Shown here: one piece after another, positions 7,618 through 18,904 of the stretch | How the letters are laid out: the number at the start of each line of letters is the position of its first letter | Position numbering within the stretch: position 1 is the first letter of the stretch | Source: Franzmannia pantelleriensis | Lineage (GTDB): Bacteria > Pseudomonadota > Gammaproteobacteria > Pseudomonadales > Halomonadaceae | DNA length: 64,000 nucleotides | NCBI RefSeq assembly: GCF_900102875.1 | Contig: NZ_FNGH01000002.1 | Span: 310,001 to 374,000 of the forward strand | Reading direction: 5' to 3' | Made by a program: the position numbers and the translations under genes | Notes under the pieces: model-generated | Seen by the model: the letters and a program-made list of their open reading frames with translations, nothing else | Databases searched by the model: none | Told to the model about the DNA's origin: nothing

Positions 7618-9321
7618 ATGAATCAGGAAGATCGCATCGACCAGAGCCCCGCCTGGCAGGCACTGGAAGCCCATGCCGGCGAGATGCGCGAGGTCCATCT
7701 GCGCGAGCTGTTTGCCACCCCAGGGCGCTTTGCCCGCTTCAGCCGTGAAGCGGCAGGCCTGACCCTGGACCTGTCCAAGCAGCGCTGCAGTGACGAGACG
7801 CATGCGCTGTTGCTGGCGCTGGCCCGCGAAGCGGGAGTGCCGGATGCCATCACCCGCTTGCTCGACGGCGAGCGGGTCAACCGCTCCGAGGACCGCCCGG
7901 CGCTGCATACCGCGCTGCGCCTGCCGGAATCCGCGCGCCTCGAGGTCGAGGGCGAGGATCTGGTACCGGCGGTGCATGCCACCCTGGCGCAGATGCAACG
8001 CATGGTCGAGAAGCTGCATGCCGGTCAGTGGCGTGGCGCCACCGGCAAGGCGATCAGCGACGTGGTCAACCTCGGCGTGGGCGGCTCCGATCTGGGGCCG
8101 CTGATGGTCACCCACGCGCTGGCCGACTACCGCCCCGAGGGCGTCCATGAAGTACAGGTGCACTTTGCCTCGACCATGGATGGCTCTCAGCTGGCCGACT
8201 ACCTGTCGCGTCTCAACCCCGAGACCACCCTGTTCGTGCTGTCATCCAAGTCGTTCACCACCATCGATACGCTGTCCAACGCACGTACCGCACGTGATTG
8301 GCTCTACGGGCGGCTGGTATGCAGCCGAGGCGACGCCGGCAACGGCGCGGCGGCTGACATCGATCGTGGGCTGGTGATGCGCCAGCACTTTATCGGCGTC
8401 TCGGCGAGCCCGGAGAAGATGAGTGAGTGGGGTATCGCCGAGCCCAATCAGCTGGAGTTCTGGGAGTGGGTCGGCGGGCGCTACTCGCTGTGGGGGGCGA
8501 TCGGCCTGCCCATCGCACTGGTGGTGGGCATGGCCAATTTCCGTGGGCTGCTGGCCGGGGCGCATGCCATGGACCAGCACTTTCGCACGGCGCCGCTGGA
8601 GGACAACCTGCCGGTGTTGCTGGCGCTGGCGGGGATCTGGAACGTCAACTTCCTGGATATTCGCGCTCACTCGATCCTGCCCTACGATGGGCGCTTGGAG
8701 TACTTTGCCGCCTATCTCGAGCAGCTCGAGATGGAGTCCAATGGCAAGTCGGTGACCAACCACGGCGAGGTCACACCTTACTCCACCTGTCCGGTGCTGT
8801 GGGGGCAGCTGGGGCCCAATGCCCAGCACGCCTTCTACCAGCTGCTGCACCAGGGGACGCAGCCGGTGGAGTGCGACTTCATCGCCCCGATGCGCCGCTA
8901 TGACCGGGTCGAGGACGACGCCACTCGCGCCCACCTCAAGGCTCAGCACCGCCTGACCCTGGCCAACTGCTTCGCTCAGTCGCGGCTATTGATGCTCGGC
9001 GACGATGCCATCGATGAGGACGGCCCGAGGCCCAGCCATAAGCGCTATCGTGGCAACCAGCCATCGACCACCCTACTGCTCGAGCGGTTGTCGCCGACGA
9101 CGCTGGGTGCGCTGATTGCCCTCTACGAGCACAAGGTCTTCGTTCAGGCGACGATCTGGGGCATCAACCCCTTCGACCAGTGGGGCGTTGAGCTTGGCAA
9201 GCAGATCGCCGGCGAAACCGAACAGATACTGGCCAGCCACCAGGGCCTCGAGCGAATGGACGAATCCAGCCGCGGCCTGATCGAGGCACTGTGGGCGGCC
9301 GAGCGCAAGGCGGGGATGTGA
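7618..9321 (+). CDS. pgi: Glucose-6-phosphate isomerase
   Basis: This cytosolic enzyme of 567 residues (a normal bacterial Pgi is about 550) interconverts glucose-6-phosphate and fructose-6-phosphate. Recognisable blocks are VNLGVGGSDLGPLMV (about 146-160), SSKSFTTIDTLSNA (about 210-223), the loop GGRYSLWGAIGLPIAL (about 284-299) and EGxxS/TNHGE-like ESNGKSVTNHGEV, with the catalytic Glu and His regions intact. The start at 7618 follows AGGGAGAGAGACG. A longer frame reaches back to 7306 but has no homologous content. The gene is monocistronic or coupled to the esterase gene 28 bases downstream. Confidence 0.96.
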   Translation: MNQEDRIDQSPAWQALEAHAGEMREVHLRELFATPGRFARFSREAAGLTLDLSKQRCSDETHALLLALAREAGVPDAITRLLDGERVNRSEDRPALHTALRLPESARLEVEGEDLVPAVHATLAQMQRMVEKLHAGQWRGATGKAISDVVNLGVGGSDLGPLMVTHALADYRPEGVHEVQVHFASTMDGSQLADYLSRLNPETTLFVLSSKSFTTIDTLSNARTARDWLYGRLVCSRGDAGNGAAADIDRGLVMRQHFIGVSASPEKMSEWGIAEPNQLEFWEWVGGRYSLWGAIGLPIALVVGMANFRGLLAGAHAMDQHFRTAPLEDNLPVLLALAGIWNVNFLDIRAHSILPYDGRLEYFAAYLEQLEMESNGKSVTNHGEVTPYSTCPVLWGQLGPNAQHAFYQLLHQGTQPVECDFIAPMRRYDRVEDDATRAHLKAQHRLTLANCFAQSRLLMLGDDAIDEDGPRPSHKRYRGNQPSTTLLLERLSPTTLGALIALYEHKVFVQATIWGINPFDQWGVELGKQIAGETEQILASHQGLERMDESSRGLIEALWAAERKAGM

Positions 9322-9349
9322 TACTGTTGTTTTGTACAGGCGTTGCGGT

Positions 9350-10006
9350 ATGCTGATCTCTCCTGCTGCCACTGCGGCGGCGAGTGGCGTACTCTACCTG
9401 CACGGCTTCAATAGCGGCAGTGCCTCGCCCAAGGCGCGCCTGGTAGCGCAGGGGTGCGAACTGCTCGAGACCGGGCCGCTGCCCTGCGCCACACCGCAGC
9501 TGCCGCATCGCCCGGCCGCGGCGCTGGCGCTGGCCGAATCGCTGCTCGCGACCTTGGGGCCGCAGCCGCTGCTGATGGGCAGTTCGATGGGCGGCTTTCT
9601 GGCCAGCTGCCTGGCCGAGCGGCATGACCTGCGTGCGGTGGTGATCAATCCGGCGGTGCGCCCGGCAGGGCTGGTAGAGGGCTGGTTGGGCGAGGCCTTC
9701 GTCAATGAGTACACCGGTGAGCGCTTCAGCATCGAGGGGGCGCATCGCGACGAGCTGGCCGAGCTGACCCCGGCGTGGCTCGATCCACGCCGCTACCTGG
9801 TACTGTTGGGCACGGCCGACGAGACCCTGGACCCACGCGATGGCGCTGCCGCCTACCGTGGTGCGGCGATGATTCTGCAGCCCGGCGGGGACCACGGCTT
9901 TAGCGCCCTGGCCGACTACCTGCCGGCGCTGTTCGCCCACGGTGGGCACCGCCTGGCGCCGGGATGCATGACCCGACATAGCCTGGAAGACGACTCACAC
10001 TTATAG
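9350..10006 (+). CDS. yqiA: YqiA-family alpha/beta-hydrolase (esterase)
   Basis: This 218-residue protein of the alpha/beta-hydrolase fold has YLHGFNSG near residues 15-22 (oxyanion region), the nucleophile elbow GSSMGGFLA (serine near residue 77) and GGDHGF near the C-terminus carrying the catalytic His. This matches YqiA, a small esterase commonly encoded immediately upstream of parE in enterobacteria and relatives, as here with a 12-base gap. The ATG at 9350 was preferred to the TTG at 9332. The C-terminal tail after the His loop is about 20 residues longer than the fold needs. Its physiological substrate is unknown. Confidence 0.85.
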   Translation: MLISPAATAAASGVLYLHGFNSGSASPKARLVAQGCELLETGPLPCATPQLPHRPAAALALAESLLATLGPQPLLMGSSMGGFLASCLAERHDLRAVVINPAVRPAGLVEGWLGEAFVNEYTGERFSIEGAHRDELAELTPAWLDPRRYLVLLGTADETLDPRDGAAAYRGAAMILQPGGDHGFSALADYLPALFAHGGHRLAPGCMTRHSLEDDSHL

Positions 10007-11897
<1,891 letters not shown>

Positions 11898-11899
<2 letters not shown>

Positions 11900-12015
11900 A
11901 GGGAAGAGGGAAGAGGGAAGAGGGAAGAGGGAAGAGGGAAGACAGCGTGTTGCCGCTTCTATAGTAGGTCAAGGGGTTTCTTCCTACTTCCAGGCGCGAA
12001 GCGCCGATCTTCCTT
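11898..12015 (+). repeat. Post-stop heptanucleotide array with GC hairpin (parE-parC gap)
   Basis: Directly after the parE TAG stop come six perfect copies of GGGAAGA (11901-11942). About 50 bases later a pyrimidine-rich tract contains CTTCC on both sides of a small hairpin, GGCGC-GAA-GCGCC (11993-12005), followed by CTTCCTTCTT. The purine array and pyrimidine tract are complementary in character and could pair in RNA. A similarly built element occurs at 35789-35911. The rest of the 206-base gap holds GCGGC-GCA-GCCGC and the parC ribosome site region. Confidence 0.7.
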
Positions 12016-12105
12016 CTTACAGCGGCGCAGCCGCGTCTTGCTAACTGCGTTTCGTGCGGGCACACCCCGCGAATTTTCCATGATGGCAGATAGGGCCCAG
12101 AACCC

Positions 12106-14358
12106 ATGACCATGGATATCCACGTGGCGGAGGGCGACGTCGAACGTCTCTCACTGCGCGAATACACCGAGAAAGCCTACCTCGACTACTCGATGTACGT
12201 GATTCTCGACCGTGCCTTGCCGCATATCGGCGACGGCATGAAACCCGTGCAGCGGCGCATCATTTACGCCATGCGCGAGCTGGCACTGAACGCCAGCGCC
12301 AAGTACAAGAAGTCGGCGCGCACCGTCGGCGACGTGCTCGGCAAGTTCCATCCCCACGGCGACAGTGCCTGCTACGAAGCGATGGTGCTGATGGCGCAGT
12401 CGTTCAGCTATCGCTACCCGCTGGTCGACGGCCAGGGCAACTGGGGCAGCCCCGACGATCCCAAGTCCTTCGCCGCCATGCGCTATACCGAGGCGCGGCT
12501 GTCGAAATTCGCCGAGGTGCTGCTCGCCGAGCTCGGCCAGGGCACCGTCGACTGGACGCCAAACTTCGACGGCACCATGAACGAGCCGGTGGTGCTGCCG
12601 GCGCGCCTGCCCCACGTGCTGCTCAACGGTGGCACCGGCATCGCCGTGGGCATGGCCACCGATATCCCGCCGCATAATGTCAGCGAAGTGGTCGAGGCCA
12701 CCTGTCATCTGCTGCGCCATCCCGAGGCCAGCTGTCAGGAACTCATGCAGCATCTGCCGGCGCCGGACTTCCCCTCGGCGGCGGAGATCATCACGTCCCG
12801 CGATGACCTGCGCAAGCTCTACGAGAGCGGCCGCGGGTCGGTCAAACTGCGCGCGCGCTATGTGATGGAAGAGAGCAGCATCGTGATCACCGCGCTGCCC
12901 TACCAGGTCAGCGGATCCAAGGTGCTGGAGCAGATCGCCGCCCAGATGCAGGCCAAAAAGCTGCCGATGGTCGCCGATCTGCGCGACGAGTCGACCCACG
13001 AAGAGCCTACCCGACTGGTGATCGAACCTCGCTCCAACCGGGTCGACATCGAGTCGCTGATGGCGCATCTATTCGCGACCACTGATCTCGAGAAAAACAT
13101 CCGCGTCAATATGAACGTGATCGGCCTCGACGGCCGGCCGCGGGTTCTGCCGCTGCCCGAGCTGCTCGGCGAGTGGCTGCGCTTCCGGCGTGTCACCGTG
13201 CGTCGCCGCCTCGAACATCGCCTGGGCAAGGTCGAAGACCGGCTGCATATTCTCGAGGGGCTGCTGGCCGCCTACCTCAATATTGATGAGGTGATCCGCA
13301 TCATCCGCGAGGAGGACGCCCCCAAGCCGGCGTTGATGGAGGCCTTTGGGCTCAGCGAGCGCCAGGCCGAGGCGATCCTAGAGCTGCGCCTGCGTCACCT
13401 GGCCAAGCTCGAGGAGTTCAAGATTCGCGGTGAGCAGGACGAACTGCTGGCCGAGCGCGAGCGGCTCCAGGAGCTACTCGGCAACGATGCCGCCCTGACC
13501 GATCTGATCGAGGAGGAGATCCGTGAGGCGGGGCGCGAGCACGGCGATGCGCGGCGCGCGCCGCTGGTCGAGCGCGAGGACGCCAAGGCGCTCTCCGAGG
13601 TTGAACTGCTGGGCGCGGATCCGATCACCGTGGTGCTCTCCGAGAAGGGCTGGATCCGCAGTGCCAAGGGGCATGAGATCGATCCCCAAGGGCTCTCCTA
13701 CAAGTCAGGCGATCGCTTTGCCCTGGCCGCCAGGGGCAAGACCAATCAGCCGCTGGTGCTGCTCGACGATACCGGACGCGCCTACACCCTGGCGGCGCAT
13801 AACCTGCCCAGCGCCCGTAGCCAGGGCGAGCCGGTCACTGGCCGGGTCAATGTGGTGGCCGGAGCGCACATGGCGGGGCTGATGCTGGCGCCTCCCAACA
13901 CGCGCTACCTGCTGGCCTCCGACGGCGGCTATGGTTTTATCGCCAGCCTCGAGGACCTCATCGGCAAGAACAAGGCGGGCAAGGCGGTACTCAGCCTGCC
14001 CAAGGGGTGTAATGTACTGCCGCCGCAGGTGCTGCCGGCCGCAGAGGGGGGGCTGGTGGCGACGGTCTCCAACGAGGGCCGGCTGCTGCTCTTTGAACTC
14101 GACAGCCTGCCGCAGATGGCCAAGGGCAAGGGCAACAAGATGATCGACATTCCCGGTGCTCGCGCCGCGCGGCGTGAAGAGTTCGTACGTGACTTGGTGG
14201 TGCTCGGCGAAGGTGATGCGTTGGTGATTCATGCCGGCAAGCGCAAGTTGACGCTCAAGTCCGATGACCTGGCCTACTATCGCGGCGAGCGCGGCCGTCG
14301 CGGCAGCAAGCTGCCTCGGGGCTTTCAGAAGGTGGATGCACTGGAGGTCTCTGCATGA
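12106..14358 (+). CDS. parC: DNA topoisomerase IV subunit A
   Basis: ParC (750 residues) is the DNA-cleaving subunit. The active-site tyrosine is Y127 in [10 protein letters not shown]. The winged-helix segment [15 protein letters not shown] carries S87 and E91, which correspond to the quinolone-determining S80 and E84 of Escherichia coli ParC, both in the susceptible state. The C-terminal beta-pinwheel spans about residues 500-745 and lacks a clear GyrA box, which supports ParC over GyrA. The start ATG at 12106 is followed by a second Met two codons on. The stop overlaps serB by ATGA, so serB is translationally coupled, an arrangement that has no obvious functional logic. Confidence 0.95.
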   Translation: MTMDIHVAEGDVERLSLREYTEKAYLDYSMYVILDRALPHIGDGMKPVQRRIIYAMRELALNASAKYKKSARTVGDVLGKFHPHGDSACYEAMVLMAQSFSYRYPLVDGQGNWGSPDDPKSFAAMRYTEARLSKFAEVLLAELGQGTVDWTPNFDGTMNEPVVLPARLPHVLLNGGTGIAVGMATDIPPHNVSEVVEATCHLLRHPEASCQELMQHLPAPDFPSAAEIITSRDDLRKLYESGRGSVKLRARYVMEESSIVITALPYQVSGSKVLEQIAAQMQAKKLPMVADLRDESTHEEPTRLVIEPRSNRVDIESLMAHLFATTDLEKNIRVNMNVIGLDGRPRVLPLPELLGEWLRFRRVTVRRRLEHRLGKVEDRLHILEGLLAAYLNIDEVIRIIREEDAPKPALMEAFGLSERQAEAILELRLRHLAKLEEFKIRGEQDELLAERERLQELLGNDAALTDLIEEEIREAGREHGDARRAPLVEREDAKALSEVELLGADPITVVLSEKGWIRSAKGHEIDPQGLSYKSGDRFALAARGKTNQPLVLLDDTGRAYTLAAHNLPSARSQGEPVTGRVNVVAGAHMAGLMLAPPNTRYLLASDGGYGFIASLEDLIGKNKAGKAVLSLPKGCNVLPPQVLPAAEGGLVATVSNEGRLLLFELDSLPQMAKGKGNKMIDIPGARAARREEFVRDLVVLGEGDALVIHAGKRKLTLKSDDLAYYRGERGRRGSKLPRGFQKVDALEVSA

Positions 14359-15584
14359 CCCAACGACTCTTAATCCGTGCCACCGGCACCGCGCGACCCG
14401 GCCAGCTGGCCGGGCTCGGCAAGGCGCTGGCCAAGAGCGGTGCGCGGCTGCTCGACATCAATCAGAGCGTGACCTTTGGTATTCTCTCGCTGGAAGCCCT
14501 GGTGGGGATCGAGCGCGACGGGGACCTCGAGACACTGCTGGCCGAGAGTGGTGCTGCGCTGGGCCTGGACGTACAGGCCATTCAGGTATCGGCCGAGGAC
14601 TACCAGCGCTGGAGCAGCGAGGCCAGCCAGCCGCGACTGATCCTGACGCTGCTGGCACCGCATCTGCCGGCCGGCATTCTTGCCGAGGTTGGTGCGCTAA
14701 CTGCCGAGCACGACTTGACCGTGGAATTGATTCACCGTCTCTCCGGCCGCGAGCCGCTGGACGGTGGCGTGCCCCGCGAGCGCGACAGCATCCAGGGCGC
14801 CTGCGTGGAGTGCTGGCTGCGCGGCGAGGAGGTCGACCTCGACGCCCTGCGCGAGAAGGCGCTGGCGCTGGGCGCCATGCACGGCGTCGATATCGCCCTC
14901 CAGGAGGACTCGATCTGGCGTCGTCATCGTCGCTTGGTGTGCTTCGATATGGACTCGACCCTGATCCAGACCGAGGTGATCGACGAACTGGCGCGCCGCC
15001 ACGGTGTTGGCGACGAGGTGGCCGAGGTCACCGAGCGCGCCATGCGCGGCGAGCTCGATTTCCAGCAGAGTTTTCGCGAGCGCATGGCCAAGCTCAAGGG
15101 CCTGGATGAGTCGGTACTCGCCGAGATCGCCGAGTCGCTGCCGCTGATGGATGGCGTCGAGCGCTTGATGGCTCAGCTCAAGCGGCTTGGCTATCGTACC
15201 GCGATCCTGTCCGGTGGCTTCACCTACTTTGCCGATCACCTGCAGCAGCGGCTGGGATTCGACGAGGTGCATGCCAACGAGCTGGTCATCGAGAACGGCA
15301 AGGTCACCGGCGAGGTGCGCGAGCCGATTCTGGATGCCGATCGCAAGGCCGAGCTGCTGCGCGAGATCGCTTCCCGTGAAGGCCTCGCCATGGAGCAGAC
15401 CATCGCCGTCGGCGACGGTGCCAACGACCTCAAGATGCTGGCCGCCGCCGGCCTTGGGATTGCGTTCCGTGCCAAGCCGCTGGTGCGCAGCCAGGCGCGT
15501 CAGTCGATCTCGACCCTGGGGCTGGATGCAGTGCTCTACCTGATCGGCTATCGACAGATCGACCTGGAAGACGGACACTCTTAG
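14355..15584 (+). CDS. serB: Phosphoserine phosphatase SerB
   Basis: This 409-residue enzyme catalyses the last step of serine synthesis. The C-terminal HAD domain shows the nucleophile motif [11 protein letters not shown] near residues 197-207, SGGFTYF near 285 and [10 protein letters not shown] near 355. The first 180 residues contain two regions resembling ACT domains, typical of the long SerB form of Pseudomonas and Halomonas (the E. coli form is shorter), and probably sense serine. It starts at an ATGA overlap with parC, and the next gene follows 57 bases later. Confidence 0.94.
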   Translation: MTQRLLIRATGTARPGQLAGLGKALAKSGARLLDINQSVTFGILSLEALVGIERDGDLETLLAESGAALGLDVQAIQVSAEDYQRWSSEASQPRLILTLLAPHLPAGILAEVGALTAEHDLTVELIHRLSGREPLDGGVPRERDSIQGACVECWLRGEEVDLDALREKALALGAMHGVDIALQEDSIWRRHRRLVCFDMDSTLIQTEVIDELARRHGVGDEVAEVTERAMRGELDFQQSFRERMAKLKGLDESVLAEIAESLPLMDGVERLMAQLKRLGYRTAILSGGFTYFADHLQQRLGFDEVHANELVIENGKVTGEVREPILDADRKAELLREIASREGLAMEQTIAVGDGANDLKMLAAAGLGIAFRAKPLVRSQARQSISTLGLDAVLYLIGYRQIDLEDGHS

Positions 15585-15641
15585 GCGATGAGCGCCTAGC
15601 GCGTTTGCGCCAGTGAACGACAATCACAATACGAGGCCGCC

Positions 15642-15890
15642 ATGACCTACACCTCTGAGCTGCTCGAAGAGCTGAAGATTCTCAGCCTGTTCAATCTCTC
15701 CACCACCCAGGAGGGCATCAAGGTTCACTCCAGTGCCGAACCGGATGCGATCAATGCTACCCGGCGGCTATACGAGAAAGGCCTCATAACCCAGCAAGAT
15801 GGCGGCTATCTGACGACGCTGGGGCTCGATGCAGCCCGGCACGCTCAGGACCTCTTGACCATTCTCAGCGGGCCGATCACGGTCGGCTGA
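15642..15890 (+). CDS. Small conserved protein, TIGR02647-like
   Basis: This 82-residue soluble protein contains the stretches LNLxTTQEGIKVH-like LFNLSTTQEGIKVHSSA (residues 17-33) and RLYEKGLITQQDGGYLT (residues 42-58), then a C-terminal helix. It resembles a small family conserved in Pseudomonas and Halomonas and named TIGR02647, which looks like a single winged-helix unit (helix, wing DGGYLT). The role is unknown and DNA binding is only suggested by the fold. It is preceded by an AGGCCGCC stretch rather than a strong ribosome site. A long hairpin lies downstream at 15922. Confidence 0.7.
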   Translation: MTYTSELLEELKILSLFNLSTTQEGIKVHSSAEPDAINATRRLYEKGLITQQDGGYLTTLGLDAARHAQDLLTILSGPITVG

Positions 15891-15921
15891 CCTCGAGATA
15901 GCATGTAACCCTAAAGTAACC

Positions 15922-15960
15922 GCGGCGCCGGCCGATATGCCTGTATCGGACCGGCGCCGC
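15922..15960. terminator. Long GC-rich inverted repeat downstream of the TIGR02647-like gene
   Basis: The arms GCGGCGCCGG-CCGATA and TATCGG-A-CCGGCGCCGC pair over 16 bases with one bulged A and a six-base loop. There is no T-run, so it may be a factor-assisted terminator, an mRNA 3-prime stabiliser or a protein site. It lies 38 bases upstream of the PilZ/HD-GYP gene start, so it could also affect expression of that gene. Confidence 0.5.
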
Positions 15961-15998
15961 TGCGTTGGTAATATCCAGAATGACAGACGAGAGCCCGC

Positions 15999-17717
15999 AT
16001 GGAGCCAAGTGACAGCCATCTGGTAGTTGAGCACTCCGATGAGATCAATGCCTTGCTTGAGGGGCTCAGTGAGCCAGGTGGTGCCTCGCTGGCGTTTGGG
16101 GAGCCGGCGGGCGAGCCCATCCCCGCGCTGCTGATGGCCGTGGAGGAGGGGCATTCGCTGCTGATCGATATCACTGCGGTGAGTGAGATCGCCAGCGATA
16201 TCGACGCCCATAAACCGCTGCGGCTGATGGGCCAGGCTAACGGCGCGATGCTGACGACGCCACCGCTGGTATTTCAAGGCTGGGTGCAGGCGCCCGGGCG
16301 GTTGCAGTTTCGCTGCGACTATCCCCAGCAGCTGTGGGTCATGCACCGCCGCGAGGTATTTCGCGCCGAGCTGCGGCCGGGCATGCACGTTGCCGCTTCA
16401 CTGGTCGTAGACGATGGCCAGGAAACCCTGCAACTGGCGGGACAGCTGCGTAACTTATCGCTAGGGGGATGTCTGCTTGAAGTGCCGCTGAGCACGGCGA
16501 TGCGTCTGCGACCCGGACAGCACGTCGAGGCGCTGACGCTGCGTTTCCCCAATCAGCAGCAGCTGAGCGCCCGCGCCCATGTGCGGCATATCCAGACCGA
16601 CGGTGAGCAGCAGGTGCGGCTGGGCTGCGAATTCAGCGAGGTGAACGCCGAGCTCGAGCGTCGACTCTGGTACTTCGTGCGTGAAGTGGAGCGGGAAGGC
16701 GCGCGTAATACCCTCGAGGGCAACCGTGACCTGTCGCCTTCGGCGCTGTTTGACCAGGAGGGCAGTGCGCCTGCTGCGCCCGCGCGCAGCCACGGCGCCG
16801 ACTACGCCACGCCGATGGCGCGTCGGCTGGCCAAGGTCGCGGCCTATCTGGACGGCCAGCTGCTGCAGCTAATGGAAGGCCAGCCGGTCGACGCCGGCCT
16901 GCTGTCCCGCTACAGCGATACACTGTTGGGGCTGCATGAGGAGGATCGCGAGGCGCTGCTGTTCGCCAGCGTGTGCCTGGTGGATGATCCCGTGCTGATC
17001 CAGCATGGCATCGGTGTGGCGATCAAGCTGGCCGACCTGGCGTCGGCGCAGGGGCTACCCCGCGATGTGCGTAAGGCGCTGGTGGCCAGCGCCATGCTGC
17101 ATGACCTGGGCAAGGCGCTGCTGCCGCCTGCGCTGCGTCAGGCCCTGCGACGTGCGACTAGCCTGAGTGAGGCCCAACGAGACGAAATGCGCGAGCACGT
17201 CAGCCTGCTGGCGGCGCGGCTCGATGGTTGCCGCTGGCTGTCGCAGGATATTTGTCATGCGGTGGTGTGGGGCATCAACGAGCGCCTCGATGGCAGCGGC
17301 TACCCGGCCGGGCGGCCTGGCGAGCAGCTCGAGTCCTTGGCGCGGATGGCCGCGGTGGTCGATGTGGCAGAGGCCATGAGTCGGCCGCGGGCGGATCGTC
17401 CGGCGCGCTCTCCCAGCGAGATCTACCGCCATCTGCTCGGCCAGCCCCAGGCCTTTGATCGCGAGTGGGTGCAGCGCTATATCCGCCGCTTCGGTATTAC
17501 CCCGGTGGGCAGCCTGGCACGCTTCCCTAGCGGTGAACTGGGCTGGGTGCAGCGTCTCGACCGTCAGGGTGCGCTGCGTCAGGTGCAGCTCACCCCGCGC
17601 CCGGTGCAGCCGGGCAGCGAGCTCGGCGAAGTGCTGCGCGATGCCCAACTGGCGAGGCTCGGCAAGCCTGAAGCCCTGGTGGTGCCGCGCCCAATAAGTC
17701 AGGTCACGCCGGGCTGA
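15999..17717 (+). CDS. PilZ-HD-GYP cyclic-di-GMP signalling protein with degenerate HD-GYP site
   Basis: This 572-residue soluble protein has three parts. Residues 1-110 resemble the YcgR-type flagellar-brake N-domain. Residues 115-225 form a PilZ domain with RREVFR (R118 and R122 give RxxxR) and NLSLGG (152-157), the two elements that bind cyclic-di-GMP. Residues 270-560 form an HD-GYP domain with LHDLGK (H368, D369) and DGSGYP (431-436). The canonical HHExxDGxGYP motif reads INERLDGSGYP here, so both histidine metal ligands are missing. I infer it senses cyclic-di-GMP and may have lost or altered phosphodiesterase activity. No membrane helix is visible. It stands alone between two other transcription units. 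Confidence 0.85.
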   Translation: MEPSDSHLVVEHSDEINALLEGLSEPGGASLAFGEPAGEPIPALLMAVEEGHSLLIDITAVSEIASDIDAHKPLRLMGQANGAMLTTPPLVFQGWVQAPGRLQFRCDYPQQLWVMHRREVFRAELRPGMHVAASLVVDDGQETLQLAGQLRNLSLGGCLLEVPLSTAMRLRPGQHVEALTLRFPNQQQLSARAHVRHIQTDGEQQVRLGCEFSEVNAELERRLWYFVREVEREGARNTLEGNRDLSPSALFDQEGSAPAAPARSHGADYATPMARRLAKVAAYLDGQLLQLMEGQPVDAGLLSRYSDTLLGLHEEDREALLFASVCLVDDPVLIQHGIGVAIKLADLASAQGLPRDVRKALVASAMLHDLGKALLPPALRQALRRATSLSEAQRDEMREHVSLLAARLDGCRWLSQDICHAVVWGINERLDGSGYPAGRPGEQLESLARMAAVVDVAEAMSRPRADRPARSPSEIYRHLLGQPQAFDREWVQRYIRRFGITPVGSLARFPSGELGWVQRLDRQGALRQVQLTPRPVQPGSELGEVLRDAQLARLGKPEALVVPRPISQVTPG

Positions 17718-17798
17718 ACCAGGGCGTCTTTCGCAACCGACGATTGTGCTACCATGGCGCGCCGTTTCGGCGTCAGTGAGCGACCTGGGTGCGACCCC

Positions 17799-18659
17799 AT
17801 GAACCAACCTTTCGATACCTGGCAGGCGCGCTTCGAGCGCCTGCGCAGCAACAAGATCTTCGAAACCTGCGTCATCGCCATCATCATCATTTCGGCGCTG
17901 CTGGTGGGGGCCAAGACCTACGAGGAGGCGAGCCGCTTCGAGCAGGTCATGCGCGTCTTCGACATGGCGGTGACCGGCTTCTTCCTGGTTGAGATCCTGA
18001 TCCGCATGGCCGCGGAGAAGCGCCTGCGCGACTTCTTCAAGAAAGGCTGGAATATCTTCGACTTCATTATCGTCACTGCCAGCCTGATCCCGCTCGAGGA
18101 TTCGGAGATGGTGCTGCTGGCGCGGCTGCTGCGGATCTTCCGTGTGCTACGCCTGGTATCGATGATTCCCGAACTGCGCATGCTGGTCTCGGCGCTGTTC
18201 AAGTCGATCCCGCGGATGGGCTACGTGGCGCTGTTGATGTTCATCATTTTCTACATCTATGGCGCTATCGGCAGCTTCCTGTTCCACGACGTCGACGAAA
18301 ACCTGTGGGGCAATATCTCGCTGGCCATGCTGACCCTGTTTCAGGTGGCGACCTTCGAGAGCTGGGCGACGGCGGTGCTCTATCCGACCATGGAGCATTA
18401 CGGCTACAGCTGGATCTACTTCCTGTCGTTCATTTTCCTCAACGCCTTCATCTTTCTCAACATGATGATTGGTATCGTGCTCGACGTGATGCAGAAGGAG
18501 AATACCCTGATGGAGCTCGAGAGCGGCGAGGGGGAAGCCGCCGAGCTGCATGGCCTGCGCGACGATGTGCGTGAGCTGCGCGACCAGTTGACGCGCATGG
18601 AGCAGCTGCTGACGCAGCGCGACGGCGACGCCGCAGTTGACAAGCCCGCCCGGGACTGA
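17799..18659 (+). CDS. Bacterial voltage-gated sodium channel (BacNav/NaChBac type)
   Basis: This 286-residue protein has six transmembrane segments and forms a homotetramer. S1 begins near residue 18 (CVIAIIIISALLVGA). S4 is RLLRIFRVLRLVSMIPELR, with arginines every third residue. The pore filter TFESWAT near residue 188 matches the FxTLESW-type sodium filter of NaChBac. S6 is FIFLNAFIFLNMMIGIVLDV, followed by a C-terminal coiled coil (LRDDVRELRDQLTRMEQLL). Such channels are common in halophiles and alkaliphiles, where Na+ entry supports motility and pH control. The ATG at 17799 gives the usual short N-terminus. An alternative ATG at 17754 adds 15 residues. Neither start has a strong ribosome site. 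Confidence 0.92.
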   Translation: MNQPFDTWQARFERLRSNKIFETCVIAIIIISALLVGAKTYEEASRFEQVMRVFDMAVTGFFLVEILIRMAAEKRLRDFFKKGWNIFDFIIVTASLIPLEDSEMVLLARLLRIFRVLRLVSMIPELRMLVSALFKSIPRMGYVALLMFIIFYIYGAIGSFLFHDVDENLWGNISLAMLTLFQVATFESWATAVLYPTMEHYGYSWIYFLSFIFLNAFIFLNMMIGIVLDVMQKENTLMELESGEGEAAELHGLRDDVRELRDQLTRMEQLLTQRDGDAAVDKPARD

Positions 18660-18665
18660 TTTGCT
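18637..18665 (+). promoter_or_regulatory. Candidate leu promoter inside the channel gene end
   Basis: A perfect TTGACA lies at 18637-18642, with TTTGCT 17 bases downstream (18660-18665, weak -10) and an overlapping extended -10-like TGCTATG. Transcription would start around 18672, at or next to the second ATG of the leader peptide, so the leader might be translated leaderless. This is inference from box spacing only. Confidence 0.35.
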
Positions 18666-18728
18666 ATGAGCATGAACACGACATTTCTTCGCCTACGCCT
18701 AGCCCTACGACTACTAGCCGGCCGCTAA
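18666..18728 (+). CDS. leuL: leu operon leader peptide
   Basis: This 20-residue ORF reads MSMNTTFLRLRLALRLLAGR, with six leucines, five of them encoded by the rare codon CTA and one by CTT. An in-frame second ATG at 18672 would give 18 residues. Leucine codons, and specifically CTA, are otherwise scarce in this high-GC window, where CTG dominates. A run of CTA codons is exactly the design of the leu leader of enteric bacteria, in which ribosome stalling when charged tRNA-Leu is short prevents terminator formation. A terminator hairpin follows 177 bases later and leuA 252 bases later. There is no good ribosome site, which fits leaderless or weak initiation. Confidence 0.85.
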   Translation: MSMNTTFLRLRLALRLLAGR

Positions 18729-18904
18729 ACGCGCCGGGCGGTGCCTCGCATCGCATCTTCTAGTCACGCTACGCCGAGGGTTGAAATGTCTCACTACCGC
18801 ATTACTGCTGACGCAGCCATACATGCCATCTATCACGTCGAGTGCTTCGTCGCTCGCCGTAACGTCGCTTCCGCCACCGTGCGCGGCTGCGACACGACCG
18901 ACCC

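Noticed and set aside
11901-11942. Heptamer array considered as a CRISPR or coding repeat
   Set aside because: Units are 7 bases with no spacers, and no cas gene is nearby; no frame through the array continues usefully.
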